A DNA stretch of 64,000 bases from Catalinimonas alkaloidigena. Its GTDB lineage: Bacteria > Bacteroidota > Bacteroidia > Cytophagales > Cyclobacteriaceae. This document shows, in pieces, positions 1 through 9,860 of this stretch (position 1 is the first letter of the stretch; each line of letters starts with the position of its first letter). A model generated the notes under the pieces. It worked only from the letters and a program-made list of their open reading frames with translations. It did no database searches and was not told the origin of the DNA. Both the position numbers and the translations under genes were made by a program. The DNA is taken from contig NZ_JAQFIL010000001.1 in NCBI RefSeq assembly GCF_029504655.1, positions 6,019,001 to 6,083,000 on the forward strand, written 5' to 3'.

Positions 1-1045
1 TGCTTTGAAAACCAATAACAGTTTCAAAACCGTAGGCATCTCCCTTAGAGATGAGCGCCCAGGAATGGAAGTTTTGGCTAATGCAGCTGAACGACTTACT
101 GAGCTAAGTGTAAGCGGCGACATAGTTGTTCCACTTGAGGATGAAATAAGTAAAGCTACCACCAAGCTTTTTCCACAATTACAGCATGCCTATGGGCCTT
201 TGGCTGAAAAATTAAAGTCTTTAGGACTACCTGGTGCAGACCGCCTGGAAACACTGAGCCAGGATATTAAAGATATTCTTTTTAATGACGCATCTGATGC
301 TGCACAACGGTTGGGTGGAGAGGATTCTGTTCTTTATGCTAATTTAAAATGGGCATCTGAACTTAGACAATCATTGGAATATGGCCTGGAGGATACACTT
401 CGCCAACTGCAAAAGCACAGAAGTGAAATAGATACCTTTCCAAATAGCGGTACGCCAGGTGTGTTAAAAAATGAATTAGCTGATGAATTGGGACAGCTCA
501 AAGAGCGCTTATCCCGACCTGACTTTTTCAATTACAGTACTGACTTTGCATCATCTCTTACCCACTTCAAAGCAAGGGTAAGAGATGCTGTAATAGAAAT
601 GTCTGAGGAACAGCAAAATCGGATCAAAGATGGGGAACAAGAATTAGTCCGTATTGATGAATGGAAGGAACTTACTGCTCAGGAACAAAATGAGCTATTG
701 GCTGATGTGGAAGCATTGGCAAGTGATGCTACTGAAGACCTGTCCGGACTTAGGGAGCTAGTGAATCAAGATTATGCTATTCAAAGCCAATTACAAGATC
801 TGAAGGTACGAGTGCAGCGAATCGGTCACCAACGCTTGCAAGAAAAACTCAAAGAGGAACAAGAAAAAGCGAAAAAAGAAGGAAAGAAAATAGCTCGCCA
901 CTTAAATTCTCAAAAAAGGATTACCAAGCTAGAAGATCTTGATGAATTGATACGTGAGCTTCAGCAGATACGTGGCGAACTGCAATACGCTAATGAATTT
1001 GAAGTGACTTTCGACATTAGAGAAAATAAAACGGAGGAAGCTTAA
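1..1045 (+). CDS. brxC: BrxC, C-terminal part (BREX type 1 ATPase), cut by window edge
   Basis: The reading frame is open at the first base and the gene starts outside the window, so the TTG at position 5 is not a real start. About 347 C-terminal residues remain of a protein that is usually near 1200 residues, and the P-loop ATPase part is missing. The visible part is highly charged and helical, with a Lys/Glu-rich coiled coil around residues 275-300. The identification rests on position directly before PglX and on the general character of BrxC C-termini; the family acts as the large ATPase of BREX phage exclusion. A strong Shine-Dalgarno-like GGAGG at its 3' end serves the next gene, which begins one base after the stop. 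Confidence 0.8.
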   Translation, partial: ALKTNNSFKTVGISLRDERPGMEVLANAAERLTELSVSGDIVVPLEDEISKATTKLFPQLQHAYGPLAEKLKSLGLPGADRLETLSQDIKDILFNDASDAAQRLGGEDSVLYANLKWASELRQSLEYGLEDTLRQLQKHRSEIDTFPNSGTPGVLKNELADELGQLKERLSRPDFFNYSTDFASSLTHFKARVRDAVIEMSEEQQNRIKDGEQELVRIDEWKELTAQEQNELLADVEALASDATEDLSGLRELVNQDYAIQSQLQDLKVRVQRIGHQRLQEKLKEEQEKAKKEGKKIARHLNSQKRITKLEDLDELIRELQQIRGELQYANEFEVTFDIRENKTEEA

Positions 1046-1046
1046 T

Positions 1047-4000
1047 ATGGCATTTGATCAAAGTACTCGTAACCGTCTTCAAAAATTTGTTTCCGAATCA
1101 AGGTCTATTCTAACCGAGGAGTTTACCCGACAGTTGCAGGCAACTTATGGAATGGACCCCAAAAATGGAAGTATTGCCGATATAGATACTTTAAAATTCC
1201 TAGATAATCAGGGTAGAGAGACTGCTACCATTCTCCAAGAGACGGTGGCTCACTATATGGCTTCCATCTCTGGAAAATCCGAGAAGGAAAGAACCAAACA
1301 AGCTTTAGAACGCATCGTCAGGGAACAGGCATTTACGGTGCTCAATCGTCTGTGTGCTTTGCGGATGGCCGAAGCCCGAGGCTTTTTAATAGAATCTATT
1401 ACCAAAGGCTACAATTCAAAAGGCTTTCAACTTTATCATAGAGTTGCAGGCACTTCATTGGGTGAAACCGGTACTGCTTACAGCCAATTTCTTTTTAGTT
1501 TATTTGATGAGTTTAGCCTTGACCTGGCGGTACTTTTTGACCGCCATAGTTCGCAGGGACGACTTTTCCCGCGTGAAACCGCATTGCTTTCCCTACTTGA
1601 GCAGATCAACCATTATGAGATTGAGCAGCTCTGGGCTGAGGATGAAACGATCGGTTGGATATACCAATACTTTAATTCTCAAGAGGAACGCAAAAAAATG
1701 CGGGCAGAATCTCAGACACCCCGCAACAGCCGGGAACTGGCAGTGCGTAATCAATTTTTTACACCCCGCTATGTCGTAGAGTTTCTTACAGATAACACCC
1801 TGGCGCGAATCTGGTACGAGATGACTCAGGGAAAGACCGGCCTAATGGACACCTGCCGTTACCTGGTGCGGAGACCAAACGAAATATTTTTAATTGAGGA
1901 TGAAACCGCTCCTGAAGACGATACAGAAGTAAATGAAAGCCTATCTCAGGAAGAGTTATTAAAGCAGCCGGTGTATATTCCCTTTCGGGCATTAAAGGAT
2001 CCACGAGAAATTCGCATGCTTGACCCTGCCTGCGGATCTATGCATTTTGGGCTGTATGCCTTTGATCTTTTTGAAAAAATTTATGAAGAGGCCTGGCAAC
2101 TAGAAACAGAACTAGGAGCTGATGCTTTTAAACGTCCCATAGCAATGGAGTCTCTACAAACTTCTTTTACGAGTTTTGAAGTATTTCAAAAAGCTATTCC
2201 AAAACTGATCATTGAGCATAATATACATGGGGTGGATATTGACCCCCGTGCGGTGCAAATAGCCGGTCTCTCCCTTTGGCAAAGGGCGCAACGAGCTTGG
2301 CATCAATTGGGCATTAAACCTAACGAGAGGCCGACCATCAAAAAATCTCATATCGTATGCGCGGAACCCATGCCCGGGGAGAAGGAAATGCTGCGAGAGT
2401 TTACCGCTAAATTAGACCCTCCCATTCTAGGACAGTTTGTAGAAGCTATTTTTGAAAAAATGGAACTAGCAGGTGAAGCGGGAACGCTTCTGAAGATTGA
2501 GGAGGAAATAGCAACCACTATCAGTAAAGCAAAAGAAGAATTTAATAAGGAAATCTTGCGCCAAAAGCAGGAACAGGGGTACTTGCCCGGTATGGCACCT
2601 CCTAGACAAGCACGCCTCTTTGACTTTGATGATTTGACCGATGATACCGGCTTCTGGGATACCGCAGAAGAGCGTATTTTGAAGGCTTTGCGTGATTATG
2701 CTGACCAGGCGGAATCTGGTGATGGTCAAAAAAGACTTTTTGCAGAAGATACAGTTAAAGGATTTGCTTTTATTGACCTGTGCCAGAAGAGGTTTGATGT
2801 GATAATAATGAACCCTCCGTTTGCAGAGGCAAGTATGAGAACAGAGAAATACATAGATCAACATTATTCCAAACCGTCATCTAGAGCTGTCTATGCTCCT
2901 TTTATTCTTAGAGCATCAAATATGTTAAATTATACAGGCAAAGTAGGCGCCCTATCTGCTAGAGGAGCCTATTTTCTAAGTACATATGATAGTTGGCGTA
3001 AAAATATCTTAAAACATAATAAGGTATCTTATTTTATAGATCTTGGATTTGGAGTTTTTGAAGGTCCAGTTGTAGAAACAGCTGCTTTAGTACTTACTAG
3101 AAATATTCTTTCAGAGGAAACCGATACTATTTTTATTAAGCTTTTAGATATTACTGAAAGAGAGCCTATACTAACTTCCTCAATTAATTTTAATTCGAAA
3201 AATAGAATATTTATAAAAAATACTAATGATTTTAAGCTAATTCCAACTGCTCCATTCGCATATTGGTACCCAAATGATTTCTTTAAATTTTTCAAAAACT
3301 GGAAAAGCTTAAAATCACAATCATTTACTGCATGTCAAGGAATGTCTACAACCGATGATTTCCGGTATTTGAGGTTAAATCAAGAAACAACCAACGATGA
3401 AGATATAGGGGATTTTCCAGTAATTGCAAAGGGGGGGGAATATGCTACTTATTATTCTAATTTAGATATGCGAGTAAACTGGACCGAGGATGGAAAAGAA
3501 TTGAGAGCGAACAAAAAGTCTGTATTAAGAAACTACAGATACTATTTTAACCCTGGAATTACATGGACTGAAGGTACAACATCTTGTTTTTCTGCTAGGT
3601 TTCTCCCACCAGGCTCAGCAATTAGCGGTTCGGGTCAAGGGATTTATTGCCTGATAGATGACGAAAATCAAGAGCTAATTTTTGGTTTATTGGCTTACCT
3701 AAATTCTAGACTTGCTCATGCCTTTATTGAGGCAATGGTTAGCTCTGGAGACTTTTCTCAAGCAGGTGGAGTAGTTAGACACTATACAACAGATCTTATT
3801 GGTAGAATTCCAATTCCAGATAATTCAAGTTTGAAGCTGCTTGCGAAGAGCGGAATGAAGATTTTTGATATTCAACGAAAAATATCAAATCTACATTCTT
3901 TAGAAGGATGGGATCTCGATAAGGTACTTAAGGATATTGTAAGTTCTTCTTTAGAGTCATTATGTCAGAATAATTGGAAGAAAATTGGCTTTCTTGCTGG

Positions 4001-5210
4001 AGAAGCGATATGTGAAGTTAATAAAATTGATCAGCTTATTGCTGATATTTCTGCTATAGACTTACCTTGGCTTGATACATTGTCAGGCCCCCTTTTGTCT
4101 TGTGAAAAAGAAGGCAACAATGATACCTACATATTACAAGCATTATGTTTGTCTGACAAGGAACTTGCAGATCAAGTTTTTACACAATTACCACTACGTC
4201 GGATAAAGAAACTTGGATTTTATATAAATAGAAGGCTCGAGAATATTGCCTTGTTAACTGGTTCTTCAATAGCGGAAATAAGTAAACATTTACACCTAGA
4301 CTCAAACAACCCTATCTCTAGGCAAAATTACTCTTACATATTAATTACAGAGTTAATTACAGGCTCTAATGAAAAAATTAATTGTGGAGTTATAGGTGAA
4401 TCCGATAACAATAGTTGCACGATATCAAACATTGTTAAAAATAGAATAGCAAATTTTGAAGGAGATTCAGAGCAATTAGAAAAATATTTAGTTGAGCCTT
4501 TTGGGTGTGAATTTTTTTCGCAGATATTCAAAAATGTCGATAAATACTTTTCTTTTCATTTCGCAAAAAGCTCTGCAAATCGTAGATATGCACCTACATT
4601 GCTTCCTCTTCAAACACCATCTGACTCCTACACCTTGTGGGTATATTACCACCGCTTAACCGAACAAACTCTTTATACCTGCGTCAATGATTTTGTAGAA
4701 CCTAAGCTGAAAACGGTTACTGAAGAACTTAGTAACCTTCGCAACAAATCTCCCCGCAGCAGTGCTGAAGAAAAGGAACTGGCCAAGCTCATTGATCTGG
4801 AGTCAGAACTCAAAGATTTCCGAGATGAATTGCTACGCATTACCAAGTTTTGGAAGCCAAACTTGAATGATGGGGTGCAAATTACCGCAGCCCCCTTATG
4901 GAAACTGTTCCAACACAAGCAGTGGCAGAAAAAGCTGAAAGAAACCTGGGAAAAATTAGAAGATGGGGAATACGATTGGGCCCATCTTGCCTGTAGCATA
5001 TGGCCGGAGCGGGTACTGCGCAAATGTCATCAAGACCGCAGCTTTGCCATCGCCCATGATGTGGAAGACGATTTCTGGGAAGAGGTGGAAGTACCAATAA
5101 TCCGTCGGGGAAAAGATACGGGAGAAACAAAATTTGAATGGCAGCCCAAAAACCTGTCAGAAAATGAATTGCGTGATTTGATTCAGCAAAAATTAGTGGA
5201 TTTAGTATAA
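1047..5210 (+). CDS. pglX: PglX, BREX type 1 N6-adenine DNA methyltransferase
   Basis: This 1387-residue protein methylates a non-palindromic host motif so that BREX can tell self from phage DNA (known role of the family). The SAM-binding motif DPACGS lies near residue 325 and the catalytic NPPF near residue 588, so it is a gamma-type adenine methylase with the expected BREX PglX layout: helical N-terminus, split methylase core, then target-recognition region. Length is within or slightly above the usual 1200-1400. The start is fixed by a GGAGG about ten bases upstream. It overlaps pglZ by one base (TAATG). Two oddities: a run of eight G at 3431-3438 inside the coding sequence, at about codon 795, and a clearly more AT-rich central part (about 2850-4600) than its flanks. 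The frame is intact in this copy. Confidence 0.93.
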   Translation: MAFDQSTRNRLQKFVSESRSILTEEFTRQLQATYGMDPKNGSIADIDTLKFLDNQGRETATILQETVAHYMASISGKSEKERTKQALERIVREQAFTVLNRLCALRMAEARGFLIESITKGYNSKGFQLYHRVAGTSLGETGTAYSQFLFSLFDEFSLDLAVLFDRHSSQGRLFPRETALLSLLEQINHYEIEQLWAEDETIGWIYQYFNSQEERKKMRAESQTPRNSRELAVRNQFFTPRYVVEFLTDNTLARIWYEMTQGKTGLMDTCRYLVRRPNEIFLIEDETAPEDDTEVNESLSQEELLKQPVYIPFRALKDPREIRMLDPACGSMHFGLYAFDLFEKIYEEAWQLETELGADAFKRPIAMESLQTSFTSFEVFQKAIPKLIIEHNIHGVDIDPRAVQIAGLSLWQRAQRAWHQLGIKPNERPTIKKSHIVCAEPMPGEKEMLREFTAKLDPPILGQFVEAIFEKMELAGEAGTLLKIEEEIATTISKAKEEFNKEILRQKQEQGYLPGMAPPRQARLFDFDDLTDDTGFWDTAEERILKALRDYADQAESGDGQKRLFAEDTVKGFAFIDLCQKRFDVIIMNPPFAEASMRTEKYIDQHYSKPSSRAVYAPFILRASNMLNYTGKVGALSARGAYFLSTYDSWRKNILKHNKVSYFIDLGFGVFEGPVVETAALVLTRNILSEETDTIFIKLLDITEREPILTSSINFNSKNRIFIKNTNDFKLIPTAPFAYWYPNDFFKFFKNWKSLKSQSFTACQGMSTTDDFRYLRLNQETTNDEDIGDFPVIAKGGEYATYYSNLDMRVNWTEDGKELRANKKSVLRNYRYYFNPGITWTEGTTSCFSARFLPPGSAISGSGQGIYCLIDDENQELIFGLLAYLNSRLAHAFIEAMVSSGDFSQAGGVVRHYTTDLIGRIPIPDNSSLKLLAKSGMKIFDIQRKISNLHSLEGWDLDKVLKDIVSSSLESLCQNNWKKIGFLAGEAICEVNKIDQLIADISAIDLPWLDTLSGPLLSCEKEGNNDTYILQALCLSDKELADQVFTQLPLRRIKKLGFYINRRLENIALLTGSSIAEISKHLHLDSNNPISRQNYSYILITELITGSNEKINCGVIGESDNNSCTISNIVKNRIANFEGDSEQLEKYLVEPFGCEFFSQIFKNVDKYFSFHFAKSSANRRYAPTLLPLQTPSDSYTLWVYYHRLTEQTLYTCVNDFVEPKLKTVTEELSNLRNKSPRSSAEEKELAKLIDLESELKDFRDELLRITKFWKPNLNDGVQITAAPLWKLFQHKQWQKKLKETWEKLEDGEYDWAHLACSIWPERVLRKCHQDRSFAIAHDVEDDFWEEVEVPIIRRGKDTGETKFEWQPKNLSENELRDLIQQKLVDLV

Positions 5211-7732
5211 TGGATATCAAGTCATTTATCAAAAAAGAAGTATTAACGCCACGGCTACAGAAAAAACAAGTGCTGGTCGTATATGATCCGGATCACCGCT
5301 ATCGTGATCTTTGTCTGGAAATGGCAGATGAAAAAAGGGTAATCGTAGATGCAAGTGAATCCAGTATCACCAGCCGGGAAGAGGCCATGAATGCTCTCAA
5401 TGCCCTAGGTCGGAATGAAATAGAACAACTGCTTGTCTACGTACCTAAAGCGAAGCCTATAGAAGAGGAAGAGAAGCAAAAAGATCCTTTCGCTATCTAT
5501 CTGGTATGTGGAGCAGTTTTTCCCGATGGGGATGGTGACAGCTATCTAAGCTTATGTTTAAAAGCGAAACCAGATTATCCAACACAGGTAAGAGCTGTTT
5601 TTGAAGAGAATGTAAGTCCTGAGTTTGCGGTAGTAGATGCTATCGGTGGCGGGCTTAGCTGGCCCAACTTAAGGGCTTTACTCCGGGTAGAATCTACCAG
5701 GGACATTTTATTTGCTCTACTTTGCCCCAATGAGAAACAACAAAAGGCTCTTAAAGAAAACGAAAGCTGGGTTTCAGAAGCGAAAGAACTTCTAAAGATA
5801 AGTATCGGACTTGGCCTGAAAACAAGAGGAAAAACATGGTCCTCTATCGCAGACGAGCTCTGGCGTTTCGTCCTGTTCAGTGAGTTTGTCTTTGATTTAC
5901 CCCAGGACTTACCGAATAGCCTAGTTGAAGTGCCTCATGCTAGTGATGCTGCCAGGCCACTTATTGAAGATATTTGCGAGCGACTCCGAAGTGATAGACG
6001 TACCCAAAATAACTATATCCAAAGGGCAGAGTCTGTAGAAGTTGAGCTGAATCTGGCAGATGTCTGCAAAGATATGAAAGATCTAGGGGTACGAGATACA
6101 TTTCCTTTTGAGGAGCGAACCTTTTTACGGCAGGCCATTTCGTTTCTGCTGGAGGATAAGGTTGATCAAACACGCGAGATACTTGCTCGGCATGCGGAGT
6201 CCGTATGGACTGGGAAAGGTGAAAGTCAAGTACAATGGGATTTCCTACATTCCTCCTTAGTATTAATAGAAAGCTGTCAGGATAATGAGCGTGCACTGAG
6301 CAACAGAGCTCGTTCTATGGAAGAGTTGATTGACTTTTATGTTGGTCATTTGAGAGAGGTAGACCAACGACATCGAGAGTTTGAGCAGTCTGTAAGCAAT
6401 TATGTCTGGCAGGATGTTCAAGGGCTGATGACTCCTGTGCAGGAATATGTTAGAAAGCAGTATGGGAAACTGATTGAGAAAGTTCAATTTATCTTTACTA
6501 AGCATTTTCAGCAAACCGGATGGCCAATAACTGGCCGAATGGCAAATGTGGAGGTTTTTGATAAGATAGTTGCCCCAAAGCTTGAAATCAGCGGGAATAA
6601 GGTAGCATTTATCATGGTAGATGCTTTACGCTATGAATTGGGAGTTGCCTTAGAAAAGCAACTATCTGAGGATGCAAAGACAGAAATTACTCCTACACTT
6701 GTCCAATTACCAGGCATCACTCCAGTGGGAATGGCAAGTCTACTTCCTGGAGCATCATCAGATTTTCGTCTGACAAAAAAAGATTCAGGTTTTGTACCCC
6801 AAGTTAATGGTCAGATTGTGGGTAATGTGACACAGCGGATGGAGGTGATTCGGAAAAAATATGGGAATCGTTTTCAGGAAGGTCGTCTAGAAGAGTTTGT
6901 CCGTAAGCGCTTTGATATCAGTCCTGATACTGATCTGCTGGTTTTACGGTCCGTAGAAATTGACTCCCACTTTGAAAACAACCCAGATACTGCACCTGCC
7001 GAAATTACGAATGCTCTTAAACGTATTCGTGTAGCAATACATAAATTAAAAGGGGCTGGATTTGCTGAAGTAGTCATTGCTACGGACCATGGTTTTTTCA
7101 TGAATACCCATGCTGGACCAGGAGATACTTGTTCAAAGCTTTCCGGTGAATGGATCAATATTCATGAGCGCTCCTTATTGGGAGACGGTCCATCTGACTC
7201 AAAGCATTTCTATTTGAGTGCTGAGGAGGCTGGAATAAATTGCGACTTCAAAAATTTTGCTGGCCCGCTAAGTCTTGCGTCTTATAAAAGTGGTTTACTT
7301 TATTATCATGGAGGATGCTCACTCCAAGAATGTATTTTACCTGTGATCCAATTGCATTTAAATGACGATGGTTCTCCAGATGTGAGCGATGTGAAAATTG
7401 AGCTATCTTATAAAAACGGTGCTAAGCGAATTACGACCAGGCTTCCAGTGATAGAAGTATCTGCACATTCACAAAACTTGTTCTCGGTAGATAAAGACTT
7501 TGAGATTCTATTAGAAGCGTACGACAAAAAAGGGAATGTTATAGGAGAAGCGAAGGCAGGGGGTGTTGTCAATCCTGCAACTGGGACAATTATCCTAAAA
7601 CCAGGTAGTAAGGAAAAAGTAACGCTCAAGATGAGTATGGAATTTGAAGGAAAGTTCAAGATTAAAGCCCTCAACCCTACAACTATGTCGACCTACGATC
7701 AACTCGAACTAGAAACGGATTATACAGTGTAG
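5210..7732 (+). CDS. pglZ: PglZ, alkaline-phosphatase-fold protein of BREX type 1
   Basis: This 840-residue protein is the core marker of BREX. The PglZ domain has the alkaline phosphatase/phosphodiesterase fold: the metal-ligand segment VDALRYE is near residue 470 and the second metal site ATDHGFF near residue 625. The N-terminal 450 residues are helical and less conserved, and the last 100 residues look like a beta-rich accessory domain (residues about 730-840). In the family, PglZ is required for both methylation and exclusion, although its substrate is not established. It is translationally coupled to pglX (one-base overlap) and followed two bases later by brxL, so all core genes form one operon. 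Confidence 0.93.
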   Translation: MDIKSFIKKEVLTPRLQKKQVLVVYDPDHRYRDLCLEMADEKRVIVDASESSITSREEAMNALNALGRNEIEQLLVYVPKAKPIEEEEKQKDPFAIYLVCGAVFPDGDGDSYLSLCLKAKPDYPTQVRAVFEENVSPEFAVVDAIGGGLSWPNLRALLRVESTRDILFALLCPNEKQQKALKENESWVSEAKELLKISIGLGLKTRGKTWSSIADELWRFVLFSEFVFDLPQDLPNSLVEVPHASDAARPLIEDICERLRSDRRTQNNYIQRAESVEVELNLADVCKDMKDLGVRDTFPFEERTFLRQAISFLLEDKVDQTREILARHAESVWTGKGESQVQWDFLHSSLVLIESCQDNERALSNRARSMEELIDFYVGHLREVDQRHREFEQSVSNYVWQDVQGLMTPVQEYVRKQYGKLIEKVQFIFTKHFQQTGWPITGRMANVEVFDKIVAPKLEISGNKVAFIMVDALRYELGVALEKQLSEDAKTEITPTLVQLPGITPVGMASLLPGASSDFRLTKKDSGFVPQVNGQIVGNVTQRMEVIRKKYGNRFQEGRLEEFVRKRFDISPDTDLLVLRSVEIDSHFENNPDTAPAEITNALKRIRVAIHKLKGAGFAEVVIATDHGFFMNTHAGPGDTCSKLSGEWINIHERSLLGDGPSDSKHFYLSAEEAGINCDFKNFAGPLSLASYKSGLLYYHGGCSLQECILPVIQLHLNDDGSPDVSDVKIELSYKNGAKRITTRLPVIEVSAHSQNLFSVDKDFEILLEAYDKKGNVIGEAKAGGVVNPATGTIILKPGSKEKVTLKMSMEFEGKFKIKALNPTTMSTYDQLELETDYTV

Positions 7733-7734
7733 CT

Positions 7735-9822
7735 ATGGATGCATTAGATCAAAAATTAACTACAGCTTTTGATGGTAAAGTTGTTCGTAAAGACCTGCTT
7801 CATCGCATTAAAAAGGGTACTAACGTTCCTACTTTTGTGCTTGAATTTCTGCTGGCTCGGTATTGTGCAAGTGATGATGCAGCTGAGATTCAAGCGGGGC
7901 TTGAGGCAGTCCTGGATACATTGAATGATAATTATGTGCGTCCCAATGAGGCGAACAAAGCTCAGTCAAAAGTTGCGACCAAAGGCAAATACCGTTTTAT
8001 TGACAAGGTCCATGTCAATTATGTGGAAAAAGACCGCCGCCATTGGGCTGCTTTAGAAAATTTTGATTCTAGAAAGGTTGCTATTAGCGAAAAGTTCTAT
8101 CGCGATCATGACCGATTGTTACAAGGAGGTCTATGGGCTGAGGTCACAATAGCCTTTAATGAAATCGAGGATGATGATTATGCGTTTTACATTGAAGATT
8201 TGAGACCGATTCAGCTTAGCCGTTTTGATTTTGACAGATATTGTGAAGGAAGAGCTGAGTTTAGCCGAAACGAATGGATGGATATTATTTTACGGTCAGT
8301 TGGATTAGAGCCTACGCTTCTTTCACACCGCTTAAAGCTTCACTTCATCGCGCGATTATTTACACTGGTAGAACCCAACTTCAATTTTATTGAGCTAGGC
8401 CCTCGTGGTACTGGAAAATCATACTTTTTTAGTGAATTTTCACCATATTCGACACTTATTAGCGGGGGTCAAGCCACTAAAGCAACCTTGTTTTACAATA
8501 ACCAACGGAAAAAGATTGGACTTGTAGGTTTCTGGGATACAGTTGCTTTTGACGAAGTTGGTGGAATCAAGGTGAAAGACCAGGATACCATCCAGATCAT
8601 GAAAGATTTCATGGCGAATGGAAGGTTCTCCAGAGGAGTTGAGGTAATAGCAGACGCTTCTATGGCTTTTGTTGGTAACCTTGATTTATCTGTAGAACAG
8701 ATCGTCAATTCTGAGGTTTACGATCTTTTCCAGCCTCTTCCAAAGGAATTTGATTTGGCAGTGATGGACCGCTTTGCCCTTTATCTCCCTGGCTGGGAGA
8801 TGCCTAAGAATAGCAGTGAGTATTTGACAAAGAATTATGGTTTTATCACTGACTATTTGGCTGAGGCATTTCATTATCAATTAAAGCATACCAATCGTTA
8901 TGAAGAGGTTAGTAAACGTATCCAACTGGGGGCTTCTGTTGAAGGACGTGATGAGAAGGGGATCAAAAAAGCAGTAGCCGCTTTCTTAAAAATTCTTCAT
9001 CCTGCAGGAATGGCATCAGATGAAGAATTTGAAGAATATGTTGCCTATGCAGTAGAATGCAGACGCCGCGTCAAAGAGCAGATGAATAAGAGAAAGTCAG
9101 ATGATGAGTTTGCAAAAATTGACTTATCATATTTTAATAAAGCTGGTGAAGAGGTAAAAATTTACTGCCCTGAATCAAAATCTGCTGGAGCTACGCAATC
9201 CCCTATTCGGAAAAATATACATGATGAATCACAGGTAGTTGAAAATAAGGTTGAGAAAAAAGAAGTACAACGAGAAACTGTTAGTGCTATTGAAAACGAA
9301 GTTGAATTTGTACCGGAACAAGTAGAAAACGAACTAGAGGAAGTCCAAGAGCTAAAAGAACAGCACTATACTATACATTACGGAGCTACGGGATATAGTT
9401 ATGAATCTATAATATCGCCTTATCTGGTCGGTGCTAAAGCGGTAGAAATTGAAGATCCCTATATACGAGTAACACATCAAATTCAAAACTTTGTACGTTT
9501 CTGCGAGGCTATTATTAAAACGACTTCAATACGGAAGATTACGCTCTGTACCACTTATGATGACCAAACCGATATGAAAGAGCTTTCTGAACGTCTTACA
9601 GATGTAAAGCAAAGCTTACTAGAATTGGATATTGAGTTGGACATTAAGATTAATGAACATCTCCATGACAGAGAGATCCGAATAGATAACGGCTGGACAA
9701 TCAAAATTGGCCGAGGTTTAGATTTTTACCAAAAGCCTGACACTTGGTATAGCATAGGAAATTACGATTTAAACTTGAGGAAGTGCTTAGAAACAAAAGT
9801 GGATATTTTTTATAGAGAATAA
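7735..9822 (+). CDS. brxL: BrxL-type AAA+ protein with an MIT_C-like C-terminus
   Basis: This 695-residue protein has an N-terminal part that is clearly BrxL: it opens with the GKVVRKDL segment, has a Walker A GPRGTGKS near residue 222 and a WDTVAFDEVGG Walker B near residue 267. Canonical BrxL ends in a Lon-protease-like domain. Here that is not visible. Instead there is a Glu/Val-rich linker (about residues 475-540) and then a domain of about 150 residues with the pattern of the MITD1 C-terminal (phospholipase-D-like) family: GAKAVEIEDPYIR, HDREIRIDNGW, GRGLDFY. In canonical BREX, BrxL is an AAA+ DNA-binding ring needed for exclusion but not for methylation. It is the last core gene of the operon. 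Confidence 0.87.
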   Translation: MDALDQKLTTAFDGKVVRKDLLHRIKKGTNVPTFVLEFLLARYCASDDAAEIQAGLEAVLDTLNDNYVRPNEANKAQSKVATKGKYRFIDKVHVNYVEKDRRHWAALENFDSRKVAISEKFYRDHDRLLQGGLWAEVTIAFNEIEDDDYAFYIEDLRPIQLSRFDFDRYCEGRAEFSRNEWMDIILRSVGLEPTLLSHRLKLHFIARLFTLVEPNFNFIELGPRGTGKSYFFSEFSPYSTLISGGQATKATLFYNNQRKKIGLVGFWDTVAFDEVGGIKVKDQDTIQIMKDFMANGRFSRGVEVIADASMAFVGNLDLSVEQIVNSEVYDLFQPLPKEFDLAVMDRFALYLPGWEMPKNSSEYLTKNYGFITDYLAEAFHYQLKHTNRYEEVSKRIQLGASVEGRDEKGIKKAVAAFLKILHPAGMASDEEFEEYVAYAVECRRRVKEQMNKRKSDDEFAKIDLSYFNKAGEEVKIYCPESKSAGATQSPIRKNIHDESQVVENKVEKKEVQRETVSAIENEVEFVPEQVENELEEVQELKEQHYTIHYGATGYSYESIISPYLVGAKAVEIEDPYIRVTHQIQNFVRFCEAIIKTTSIRKITLCTTYDDQTDMKELSERLTDVKQSLLELDIELDIKINEHLHDREIRIDNGWTIKIGRGLDFYQKPDTWYSIGNYDLNLRKCLETKVDIFYRE

Positions 9823-9860
9823 CCTATCTGCAAATTCTATAACATTAAACTATTACAATT

